A stretch of DNA of 41,717 bases. Source: CAZBMJ01 sp964493205 (GTDB lineage: Bacteria > Myxococcota > UBA727 > JABDBI01). The notes below the pieces were generated by a model. The model was given only the letters and a program-made list of their open reading frames with translations, was not told where the DNA came from and made no database searches. Each line of letters opens with the position of its first letter. Positions within the stretch are counted from its first letter, which is position 1. The translations under genes and the position numbers were made by a program. The DNA lies in contig CAZBMJ010000018.1 in assembly GCA_964493205.1 (NCBI GenBank), forward strand, positions 1 through 41,717, in the 5' to 3' direction. Of the stretch, positions 17,730 through 25,828 are shown one piece after another.

Positions 17730-18615
17730 ACAATAAACTTATAGCGAAAAATATACCGTATAAATACAATGTTTTACCGATATTAGCTAATAGTAAATTA
17801 AAATCTTTTGATATTGGTTTATATAAAATCATTTTAAAATATTTTAACAACGTAACCAAATCAAATAAAGATAATAAGATCACATAATTTTTTGAGTAAA
17901 TAAACACAATAATAGGACTTAAAAAAGTTAATAATAATAACACTATTAATAATCGTCGAGAAAAGTACTCACCAAATCTTACAGCTAAAGTTTTTTTATG
18001 ATTTTTTTGATCTTCTTTTATATCTCTTAAATTATTTGTTAAGATTAACGCTGTAGATAAAAAAGCTGGAGTTAAACTTGCAAAAAAAACCGGCCAACTT
18101 AACGATGATGTTTGAAGATAATAAGCCCCTAGTGCTGGCAGTGGACCAAAAAAAAACCAAATAAAAATTTCAGAAAAACCTAAATAAGCTAAGGGATAAG
18201 GCCCAAGCGTATACCATAAACACAAACTAACAGACAAAATTCCTAATACCAAAATAGGTAAGCCAGCCTTAAGCACTAAAATTAATCCTAAAATACTGAT
18301 TACAAGCATTATAATAGCCATAAAACTAAACATGGCTTTGGTACTCATAAAACCCATTTGCATAGCTCTTGGGGGTCCCAATCGTAGCTCAGTATCGCCA
18401 CCTTTGATAAAATCTCCGTAATCGTTAACTAAATTTGCCAATATTTGTAAAAACAAACCACAAATAATTACGTTAATAAAATAAAACCAAGAAAAATTAT
18501 TTTCTAATTTAGCAAAAGCTGAGCCTATAAGTAGTGGACAAAGTATGGCGCCTAAGGTTTTAGGACGAATAGCTATTATAAAAGCTTTGGGGGAATTTAT
18601 TACTATTTGAGACAA
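17719..18615 (-). CDS. menA: 1,4-Dihydroxy-2-naphthoate polyprenyltransferase
   Basis: UbiA-type inner-membrane enzyme that attaches the polyprenyl tail to dihydroxynaphthoate, giving demethylmenaquinone. It has eight or nine hydrophobic segments. The two Asp-rich motifs are NDYGD (64-68) followed by KGGDTELRLGPPRA, and NNLRDIKED (194-202); the GPPRAM stretch is specific to MenA. The start is TTG, supported by AGAGG 6 nt upstream; no in-frame ATG occurs before Met85, which would delete the first motif. It follows the FAD monooxygenase gene after 10 nt. Confidence 0.93.
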   Translation of the reverse strand: MSQIVINSPKAFIIAIRPKTLGAILCPLLIGSAFAKLENNFSWFYFINVIICGLFLQILANLVNDYGDFIKGGDTELRLGPPRAMQMGFMSTKAMFSFMAIIMLVISILGLILVLKAGLPILVLGILSVSLCLWYTLGPYPLAYLGFSEIFIWFFFGPLPALGAYYLQTSSLSWPVFFASLTPAFLSTALILTNNLRDIKEDQKNHKKTLAVRFGEYFSRRLLIVLLLLTFLSPIIVFIYSKNYVILLSLFDLVTLLKYFKMILYKPISKDFNLLLANIGKTLYLYGIFFAISLLYGS

Positions 18616-18625
18616 TTTTTACCTC

Positions 18626-20239
18626 TTATATTAAAAAATTTTGTAAACAAGATTTTGCATGCTCAATATTTACAAAATGATCGCAACAAAAAATATGTTG
18701 ATCTGGCCTAATTAAAACATAACTTATTTGGTCTTTTAAATCTTTATGAGGATTGTCAAATATATATTCATCATTTTCGTTTATTTGCTTATTAGCATCG
18801 AGATAAACAAAAAATAACCTAACAGTATTGTTAAATTTTTTAAATAAGTTGCGTGCATAATCCTTGCATTCTTTGATCTTGTCTAAATTACTGCCAAAAG
18901 GAAATATAATAAAACAAGAAAAATATAAACCTAATACTATACTATGAAGATCCACTAAAGCATTTTGCTTATTTTTAAGCTGCCAACAATAAATCCTTTT
19001 GCCAATACTGAAACAAGAAATAGAGTTATGCTTGCTAGAACTACAAACTAAACCTTTTTCATAGCGTATATTAGTTTGCGACAATATAGACATGAGTTTG
19101 CTAGGTACAATCTTAAAAATTGATAAAAATAATAATATTAGCGTCCTAGCTATCCGCAAGAAAAAAGTATTTTTAACTATAAAACTAAAGAGCTTATCGG
19201 TATTTTGAATTAAAAAATCTCCCACTGGCTTTCTTTCGTCGTGATACGTACTTAATACTTTTTCTTTAGCTAAACGGCTGCTTACCATGGACAGCTTAAA
19301 ACCCAAATTAAATGCATCTTGTAAGCCTGTATTCATACCTTGACCGCCAGCAGGACTATGAATATGGGCTGCATCTCCAATTAAAAACACTCGTTTTTTT
19401 TGATAATTCTCTACACTTAAACAACGCACAAAAAACCTAGCCATCCATTGTATAGAAGAAATAGCAGGCAAGTTAGTAAGCTCTTTTATTAAATCTTGAA
19501 ATTCTTGTTTTGTTGGTTCTTGACCTTCTTTATTTTTGTCATTTTTACGTACAGAAATTAACCGATAATGATTTTTTTTTGCCAACGGCAGCACAGCTAA
19601 AAATTTTTTATGCTTTAAAAATAAAGAGGCACTATTACTATTTATCTCTTGTTCAAAACAAGCATCAGCTAGAATAAAAGCGTCTTCATAGCTTGTTCCG
19701 GAAAATTTATGATTTAACTTTTTGCGAACAAAACTATGAGCACCATCTGCCCCGACTAAATAACTTGCATGAAAAGTTTCAGCCTGCCCATCAGAATTAA
19801 GCAAACTAGCTATAACTTTATTTTCTTCTTGTGTAAAATCTGTAAGCGTTACACCTCGCTCTACTTCTATACCTAATTTTTTTAAGCTTTCTTCTAAAAC
19901 TTTTTGAGTATCTGATTGATCAACGATCCAAGGATTATGAAAAATAGAAAATTCATAAAAAGATCTAATACTAAATTTTAAGCCAAACTCGTTACAAATT
20001 TTAATAGAACTTAATGGCAAAGCATGTTTTCTTAAATTTTGTACTAAGCCCAAAGACTTAAAAATTTCTAAGGTTCTTATTTGTACGCCAATAGCTCTCG
20101 AATAAGGATTTATACTCACATCCTTATCGATAATTCTTACCTTTTCACCAAATTTTGCCAAAATTAAAGCCAGCATTAAGCCACTAGGTCCTGCGCCTAC
20201 TATTAAAATTGGTAATTTTGGTGAAACGAGGGTTTGCAT
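18626..20239 (-). CDS. FAD-dependent aromatic monooxygenase within the men operon
   Basis: Class A flavoprotein monooxygenase of 537 residues. Seen: Rossmann motif GAGPSG (15-20) followed by an acidic IIDKD end, the GADGAHS motif (163-169) and GDAAHIHSPAGGQGMN (288-303) that binds FAD ribityl and pyrophosphate. Residues 420-537 match the position of the thioredoxin-like C-terminal domain of phenol and pentachlorophenol hydroxylases. Such enzymes hydroxylate aromatic or quinone rings with NAD(P)H and oxygen. It lies 3 nt after menB and 10 nt before menA, so it is translated with the quinone pathway, yet no step of classical menaquinone synthesis needs a hydroxylase. Its substrate is unknown; a naphthoate or menaquinone derivative is the obvious guess. 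Confidence 0.9.
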   Translation of the reverse strand: MQTLVSPKLPILIVGAGPSGLMLALILAKFGEKVRIIDKDVSINPYSRAIGVQIRTLEIFKSLGLVQNLRKHALPLSSIKICNEFGLKFSIRSFYEFSIFHNPWIVDQSDTQKVLEESLKKLGIEVERGVTLTDFTQEENKVIASLLNSDGQAETFHASYLVGADGAHSFVRKKLNHKFSGTSYEDAFILADACFEQEINSNSASLFLKHKKFLAVLPLAKKNHYRLISVRKNDKNKEGQEPTKQEFQDLIKELTNLPAISSIQWMARFFVRCLSVENYQKKRVFLIGDAAHIHSPAGGQGMNTGLQDAFNLGFKLSMVSSRLAKEKVLSTYHDERKPVGDFLIQNTDKLFSFIVKNTFFLRIARTLILLFLSIFKIVPSKLMSILSQTNIRYEKGLVCSSSKHNSISCFSIGKRIYCWQLKNKQNALVDLHSIVLGLYFSCFIIFPFGSNLDKIKECKDYARNLFKKFNNTVRLFFVYLDANKQINENDEYIFDNPHKDLKDQISYVLIRPDQHIFCCDHFVNIEHAKSCLQNFLI

Positions 20240-20242
20240 ATT

Positions 20243-21061
20243 TTATGGCCTACGAGGAAATTTATCAAAATTAGGTTTACGCTTTTCCAAAAAAGCATTT
20301 TTGCCTTCTTGTCCTTCTTGCGTCATATAAAAAAGCATAGTGGCATTGCCTGCAAGTTCTTGTAAACCTGCTTGACCATCACAATCGGCATTTAGTGCTG
20401 CTTTTAAACACCTAAGAGCCATGGGTGAGTTTTGTAAAATTTCTTTAGCCCAAATCACCGTTTCTTTTTCTAGATCATCATAAGGGACCACAGCATTAAC
20501 CAAGCCCATATCTAGAGCTTGTTGCGCGTTGTACTGACGACACAAAAACCAAAATTCTCTCGCTTTTTTTTGCCCAATAATTCTAGCCATATAACTAGCG
20601 CCATAGCCACCGTCAAAAGAACCCACTTTTGGGCCTGTTTGTTGAAAAATTGCATTATCAGCAGCAATGCTTATATCGCAAATCATATGCAGCACATGCC
20701 CTCCACCCACAGCATAACCAGCGATCATGGCGATAACAGGTTTTGGCAGCGTTCTTATTTGTCTTTGCAAATCCAAAACATTAAGCCTATTAACTCCTGA
20801 TTCGTCAGCATAGCCAGCAGTTTGACGAATTCTTTGATCTCCCCCAGAACAAAAAGCCAAGCCACCAGCCCCACACAAAATAGCCACCCCTATTTGTGGA
20901 TCATTTCTTACATCATTAAAAGCATCTTGCATTTCTTCTATAGTTAAGGGCCTAAAAGCATTTCTAACTTCTGGCCTATTTATAGTAATTTTAGCGATCC
21001 CTTGAGATTTTTCATATATAATATCTTGATATTTCTTAGCTAATATCCAATTTTGGCTCAT
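20243..21061 (-). CDS. menB: 1,4-Dihydroxy-2-naphthoyl-CoA synthase
   Basis: Crotonase-fold enzyme closing the second ring of the menaquinone head group from o-succinylbenzoyl-CoA. It is strikingly like the E. coli enzyme as I remember it, including INRPEVRNAFRPLT, FCSGGDQ, AGYAVGGGHVLHM, the QTGPKVGSFDGGYGASYMAR core and the C-terminal LKAALNADCDGQAGLQELAG stretch. The length of 272 residues is normal (E. coli about 285). AGGAG a few nt before the ATG is a good ribosome site. It opens the operon menB - monooxygenase - menA - menC - menE; menD, menF and menH are absent from the window. Confidence 0.97.
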   Translation of the reverse strand: MSQNWILAKKYQDIIYEKSQGIAKITINRPEVRNAFRPLTIEEMQDAFNDVRNDPQIGVAILCGAGGLAFCSGGDQRIRQTAGYADESGVNRLNVLDLQRQIRTLPKPVIAMIAGYAVGGGHVLHMICDISIAADNAIFQQTGPKVGSFDGGYGASYMARIIGQKKAREFWFLCRQYNAQQALDMGLVNAVVPYDDLEKETVIWAKEILQNSPMALRCLKAALNADCDGQAGLQELAGNATMLFYMTQEGQEGKNAFLEKRKPNFDKFPRRP

Positions 21062-21099
21062 AATTTCTCCTGTATCTAGCTAAGAGAAATAGTATAGTC

Positions 21100-21525
21100 T
21101 CAATGAATTTTAAACCTCCGTGGTAAAAAACATCTTTCTTTTTTAGTGCTGAGCAATAAAGTTTCTAAAACAATACCTATTTCTTTATGCTTGTAAGGCT
21201 TTTTTATAATAGCCGTGTCCTTATCAAAAGGTATACTATTTTCACGACTGCTAAATAGTAAAATAGGTATACTTAAACCCATTTCTCTTAAACTATGAAG
21301 AGTATTAAAACCATCTATATCTGAATGTTCTAGATCAAGTAAAATTATATCTGGATGTTTTATGCAAGCCATATCAATGCATTCAATAGAATTTTTTGCT
21401 TGCTCCACAAAAAAACCAACAGAGGATAAATAATCTTTTAGAGCTAACCTAATGTGGGTCTCTTGATCACAAATTAGTACTCTAGGCTTATACTTGTCTT
21501 TCACAAGATGAGTTAGTTTCCACAT
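21100..21525 (-). CDS. Single-domain response regulator (receiver domain only)
   Basis: CheY-like receiver domain without an output domain. From the start I prefer (MWKLTHL), the acidic pocket is the CDQE segment near residue 20, the phosphoacceptor is the Asp in ILLDLEHSDIDGF, the switch Ser is in LLFSS, and the conserved Lys is in IIKKPY. It probably relays phosphate by protein contact, not by DNA binding. An upstream in-frame start (21558) exists, but AGGGGAAAGG just before the ATG at 21525 makes the shorter form far more likely. It lies 38 nt upstream of menB on the same strand and could share its transcript. No kinase gene is nearby. Confidence 0.87.
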   Translation of the reverse strand: MWKLTHLVKDKYKPRVLICDQETHIRLALKDYLSSVGFFVEQAKNSIECIDMACIKHPDIILLDLEHSDIDGFNTLHSLREMGLSIPILLFSSRENSIPFDKDTAIIKKPYKHKEIGIVLETLLLSTKKERCFLPRRFKIH

Positions 21526-21693
21526 AAGCCTTTCCCCTATTTTTAAACATAGCTGCAAAAAATAACATCAGGGGCTATATTTCTCAGGCGATTTTTATTG
21601 TAGGTGATGCGTTTTGAAGGGAAGATACGAAAATACTTAGACAAAATTTTTAGATTTTATGGATCACAATATTTTATATCCACAGGTAGGATT

Positions 21694-23280
21694 ATGAAAG
21701 CCTTATTATCAGAAATGCCTTTGGTAACACTGACAAAATCTTTTACACAGCCATATGACAACGCAATAGCCACTGCTAGAACTTGTTATTCGTCAAAGAT
21801 CATTTTTGATACAGATGTAAGTAAAAATGAATCAGCAAAAGAGCTCAGAGATAAAATAGCTCAGAGTACTTATGAGGCTGGACATCACACAGTACTTCAA
21901 CATGCGCATTTTCAGTTTGCTATTAAAAATGTTAGTAGACATGCGTTATGGTCTTTTTTTCATGCTCATCCATTCTATAATTCAGAGCAAGTAAGTCAGC
22001 GTTACGTAGAAGTAAAAGACGACCACTTTTTAGTCCCCCAATTTAATAACGAAAAACTCTTAGATGCTTATTTAACATGCATTAAGTCACAAAATCAGGC
22101 TTATTTTAAACTCATAGACCTACTTCATAAGACTTGTGAAGAGCTTTATTTTAGTGTGTATGCTGGGCGTAAAAAAAATATTGAAGATAAAAGATGGCAA
22201 AGTGATATTAAAAAACGCACACAAGAAGTTGCTAGATATGTGCTACCTATCGCTACTCATGCTCATCTTTATCATACTATTTCTGGGCTAAGCCTACATC
22301 GATATAATAGACTTGCGAATTATTTTGATTGCCCATTGGAACAAAAATTAATAATCAAACAAATGATAGATGAAGTAAATAAACAAGATCCACTCTTCTT
22401 TAAAAATATTGAAGATTCTATAAACTTAGAAAATACCTTAGAATTTCAAGTGATGTCTAGTATGTCTTTGCCTGAAATTGATTCAGCCAATGCCAAAAGT
22501 TTTGCTGCTTATTTTGATGACAAGCTAAATAATAAAACAGCTAAATTAGTGTCTTTTACCCATGACCCAATAACTATTCTTGCCGATAGTGTACGACAAA
22601 TGCTCTATATCACTCCAAAGCAATTAAATAATTTAGAAGCTCTAGAACTATTATTATCACCTAAAAAAAATACTTATTTAGCCGAATCACTCAATATTTT
22701 AAGTTTAACTAAACTTAGTAAAGCATTGGATATGGTTAATTTTAGTTTTATAAAAAAACTTTCTCACTCAGCAGATAGTCAAGCGCAACGACATAGAATG
22801 ATTCCTGCTATTAAACCTATTTTTTCAAGAAGCATTAACTTTGAAGAACCTGATTATATAACGCCCAGCATTTTTTATCATGAAAGCGCGAAAGAGGCTA
22901 AAAGTTTATTTGATGCCATACAAGAACAAACCATCAAAACTGCTAAATTTTTATATGAAAATAATGCTAGTGCAGAAAGTTTACAATATATACTAACCAA
23001 CGCTTACCCTATTCGCTACACAGATTCAGCCAGTTTATTAGACCATTTACATAAATGGAAATCTCGCCTTTGTTACAACGCTCAAGAAGAAATTTGGCAG
23101 TGCAGCAAAGATGAAGTACAAGAAGTAGCTAATTTATTTCCAGAAATTGGTAAGTTTATTTTGCCACCTTGTGGCTTACGCCATATGTCGGGCACAAGTC
23201 CCGTTTGCCCAGAAGGAACTAGATTTTGTGGCACAGCCGTTTGGAAGCAATCACTTACTACTTACAAAAGAGTTTTTTAA
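21694..23280 (+). CDS. Tandem-domain ThyX-like protein
   Basis: Flavin-dependent thymidylate synthase-like protein with two ThyX-type halves. From Met at 21694 it has 528 residues. The first half has FDNAIATARTCYSS-like spacing (here PYDNAIATARTCYSS), HHTVLQHAHFQF, and a stretched form of the ThyX motif, RHALWSFF...NSEQVSQRY, keeping the catalytic-type Ser and RY. The second half has LSHSADSQAQRHRMIPA, with an RHR. The C-terminus has a Cys/His cluster, CGLRHMSG...CPEG...CG, that could bind zinc. A GTG 90 nt upstream opens the same frame, but MKALLSEMPLVTL fits the family start and has AGG-rich sequence before it. Whether it makes dTMP or does something else is not known to me. Confidence 0.85.
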   Translation: MKALLSEMPLVTLTKSFTQPYDNAIATARTCYSSKIIFDTDVSKNESAKELRDKIAQSTYEAGHHTVLQHAHFQFAIKNVSRHALWSFFHAHPFYNSEQVSQRYVEVKDDHFLVPQFNNEKLLDAYLTCIKSQNQAYFKLIDLLHKTCEELYFSVYAGRKKNIEDKRWQSDIKKRTQEVARYVLPIATHAHLYHTISGLSLHRYNRLANYFDCPLEQKLIIKQMIDEVNKQDPLFFKNIEDSINLENTLEFQVMSSMSLPEIDSANAKSFAAYFDDKLNNKTAKLVSFTHDPITILADSVRQMLYITPKQLNNLEALELLLSPKKNTYLAESLNILSLTKLSKALDMVNFSFIKKLSHSADSQAQRHRMIPAIKPIFSRSINFEEPDYITPSIFYHESAKEAKSLFDAIQEQTIKTAKFLYENNASAESLQYILTNAYPIRYTDSASLLDHLHKWKSRLCYNAQEEIWQCSKDEVQEVANLFPEIGKFILPPCGLRHMSGTSPVCPEGTRFCGTAVWKQSLTTYKRVF

Positions 23281-23321
23281 TAGTATGAAATAATCAAGAT
23301 CATAAAAAAGTTCTTCTTTTT

Positions 23322-24509
23322 ATGAAAAAAAATCTTAAAATATTATTCATGCTTTTTATATGCTTAAGCACTAGTTATCATTTGATATCACAAACTATTG
23401 CTGCAGGTCATTCCCATTCAGTACTTCTGGATGAAGAGGGAAAAGTATGGAGCTTTGGGAATGGAAAAGATGTTCAATTGGGTCATGGAGATAGAAAATA
23501 TCAATTTCTGCCTAAACAAATTGAGAATATCCCTAAAATAGTATCAGTGGCTGCAGGTGGCAGTCATACAGTGCTTTTAGATGAAGAGGGAAAAGTATGG
23601 AGTTTTGGCGCTGGAGACCACGGCCAATTAGGTCATGGAGATAGAAAACATCAATTTCTGCCCAAACTAATTGGTACTATCCCAAAAATAATAGCGGTTA
23701 ATGCAGGCCATCTCCATACAATACTTGTGGATGAAGAGGGAAAAGTATGGAGCTTTGGGAATGGATGTAATGGTCAATTAGGTCATGGAGACGCAGAATA
23801 TCAGTTGCTACCCAAGCAAATTAATAATCTTCCAAAAATAATAGCAGTTGCTGCACGCGCCTGGCATACAGTGCTTCTGGATGAAGAGGGAAAAGTATGG
23901 AGCTGTGGTTATGGATATAGTGGTCAATTAGGTCATGGAGACAGAAAACATCAATTGCTACCCCAGCAAATTAATAATCTTCCAAAAATAATAGCAGCTG
24001 CTGCAGGGAGCTGGCATATGGTGCTCCTTGATAACCAAGGCAATGTGTGGAGCTTTGGTGATGGAAAAGATGGTCAATTAGGTCACGGGGATAGAGAGCA
24101 ACAACTTCTGCCCAAACAAATCAGCAATATCTCCAAAATAATAGCGGTTGATGCAGGCGGCTGGCATACAGTGCTTCTGGATGAAGAGGGAAAAGTATGG
24201 AGTTTTGGTCATGGAGATAGTGGTCGATTAGGCCATGGGGATACAGACTCTCAACTTCTGCCTAAAAGAATTGGTAATCTTCCAAAAATAATAGGGGTTA
24301 ACGCAGGTGGTTATCATACGGTGCTCCTTGATAAAGAAGGGCAAGTGTGGAGCTTTGGGAATGGAGGCGATGGCCAATTGGGTCATGGAGAGGCGGCAAA
24401 TAAACTTGTTCCTACACGTATAGAAGGCATTCCTCCAATAGCTGCATCTACTCCTAGAAGATTTGAGAGGACTAAAAATGCCAGAAATAATGGGTTTTTT
24501 AATCCTTAG
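23322..24509 (+). CDS. Secreted RCC1-repeat beta-propeller protein
   Basis: The 395-residue protein has a signal peptide (KK at 2-3, hydrophobic residues 6-22) followed directly by seven RCC1 repeats of exactly 50 residues (27-376) and a short basic tail. Each repeat has the form AAGxxHTVLLDEEGKVWSFG then GxGxxGQLGHGD and ends in PKII, so it should fold as one closed seven-bladed propeller. RCC1 folds are protein-binding platforms, in eukaryotes for Ran and chromatin, and exported versions occur as effectors in intracellular bacteria such as Legionella; a host-interaction role here is inferred. No clear ribosome site precedes the ATG. The stop overlaps the convergent NDH-2 gene by 11 nt. Confidence 0.9.
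   Translation: MKKNLKILFMLFICLSTSYHLISQTIAAGHSHSVLLDEEGKVWSFGNGKDVQLGHGDRKYQFLPKQIENIPKIVSVAAGGSHTVLLDEEGKVWSFGAGDHGQLGHGDRKHQFLPKLIGTIPKIIAVNAGHLHTILVDEEGKVWSFGNGCNGQLGHGDAEYQLLPKQINNLPKIIAVAARAWHTVLLDEEGKVWSCGYGYSGQLGHGDRKHQLLPQQINNLPKIIAAAAGSWHMVLLDNQGNVWSFGDGKDGQLGHGDREQQLLPKQISNISKIIAVDAGGWHTVLLDEEGKVWSFGHGDSGRLGHGDTDSQLLPKRIGNLPKIIGVNAGGYHTVLLDKEGQVWSFGNGGDGQLGHGEAANKLVPTRIEGIPPIAASTPRRFERTKNARNNGFFNP
23400..24449 (+). repeat. Seven tandem 150-bp coding repeats (RCC1 units)
   Basis: The unit recurs every 150 bp exactly, with a core such as GATGAAGAGGGAAAAGTATG almost unchanged in most copies. Differences cluster at the same few codons in each unit. Conserved DNA and not only protein points to recent amplification or ongoing gene conversion. 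Confidence 0.92.
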
Positions 24510-25761
24510 AAGACCGCCACTCTTCATTTTGAATAATTCTAGCGCCCTTGCGGTAACTAAAAAATGCTAGGGCCCATTGAGTCATAACAATAATTCTATT
24601 TCGAAAACCAATAAGATAGTAAATATGAACAAATAGCCACATGAGCCAGGCTATAAATCCACCTATTTTTAAGCTACCTATCTCTACAACTGCCCTACTA
24701 TGGCCAATGGTAGCCATTTGACCTTTATTAAAATATACAAATTCTTTACGGGGCTTTTTATTTAAATCCGCTATTATATTTTTAGCTACCGCTTTGCCCT
24801 GCTGAATAGCCACAGAAGCTACTCCTGGAAGCTGCTTATTATCTTTGTCAACAAAAGACGACATATCTCCAATGACAAAAACATTTTTGTGTTCATCTAA
24901 GCTTAAATCTTTATTAACAATAACTCGACCCACTTTATCAAGAGGGACATTGAGAGTTTTCCCTAAAAGCGAAGGCTTTACACCTGCTGCCCATAATACT
25001 GTGGCAGCACTAATGCGCTCACTACCTATTTGTACGCCTTGACTATCGATATTAGTAACAGCACTTTGTGTCCAAACTTGTACTCCCAAAGATTCTAAGT
25101 CTCTTAAAGCTCTTTGGGATGTTTTAGCTGAAAAGCTAGGCAGTACTCTTTTTCCTGCTTCTATCAAGATAACTTTGGTAGATTTTGGATCGATGTTAGC
25201 AAATTCAAAACTTAAGGCATATCTGCTAATTTCAGCAATGGTACCAGCCAACTCAACGCCTGTAGGGCCCCCTCCTACTATAATAAAAGTAAGTAAGCGC
25301 TTTATTTCTTCGATTCTATTTTCTCGCTCAGCCATTTCAAAAGCTAAAAAGATTCTGCGACGAATTTCTCGAGCCTGTTCAAGAGTTTTAAGACCTGGTG
25401 CAAAATCTTCCCACTCATCATGGCCAAAATAACTATGTTGAGCACCGCAAGCTAGGATTAAATAATCATACGAAAAATCACAAAAATCTGTTGTTAAAAT
25501 TTTATTTTTTAAATCAACGCTTTTGGCCTCAGCAAGAAAAGTTTTACAATTTTTATGCTTAGCGAGCACAGCGCGAATAGGCGAGGCTATATCAGCTGGG
25601 CTTAAACCGGCTGTGGCTACTTGATATAAAAGAGGTTGGAATAAATGATGATTGCGTTTATCTATAACGGTTATTTCTAATCTTTCATCATTTTCTAGAA
25701 TTTTAGCGGCATTAATGCCCGCAAATCCCCCTCCAACAATAACTAATTTATATTTTTCCAC
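24499..25761 (-). CDS. ndh: Type II NADH:quinone oxidoreductase
   Basis: Non-proton-pumping NADH dehydrogenase that reduces the quinone pool at the inner membrane. It has the FAD-binding GGGFAG (10-15), FQPLLYQVATAGLSPADIAS (41-60), the NADH-binding GGGPTG (163-168), WAAGVKPS and VIGDMS, and a hydrophobic C-terminal anchor (about 360-405). The length of 420 residues is typical. The start is GTG with AGGA 8 nt upstream. With Mqo it gives two direct entries to the menaquinone pool. It sits 67 nt downstream of the carrier gene on the same strand. Confidence 0.94.
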   Translation of the reverse strand: MEKYKLVIVGGGFAGINAAKILENDERLEITVIDKRNHHLFQPLLYQVATAGLSPADIASPIRAVLAKHKNCKTFLAEAKSVDLKNKILTTDFCDFSYDYLILACGAQHSYFGHDEWEDFAPGLKTLEQAREIRRRIFLAFEMAERENRIEEIKRLLTFIIVGGGPTGVELAGTIAEISRYALSFEFANIDPKSTKVILIEAGKRVLPSFSAKTSQRALRDLESLGVQVWTQSAVTNIDSQGVQIGSERISAATVLWAAGVKPSLLGKTLNVPLDKVGRVIVNKDLSLDEHKNVFVIGDMSSFVDKDNKQLPGVASVAIQQGKAVAKNIIADLNKKPRKEFVYFNKGQMATIGHSRAVVEIGSLKIGGFIAWLMWLFVHIYYLIGFRNRIIVMTQWALAFFSYRKGARIIQNEEWRSSKD

Positions 25762-25828
25762 TAATTTTATCCTAAAATAATAACTATAATTAAAATATAA
25801 CTAACTATAAAATATTGGTCATTTAATT

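Noticed and set aside
23400..24449. Regular 150-bp repeats resembling a CRISPR or satellite array
   Set aside because: The repeats stay in frame through a single coding sequence and translate to RCC1 units; there are no spacers of CRISPR length and no cas genes.
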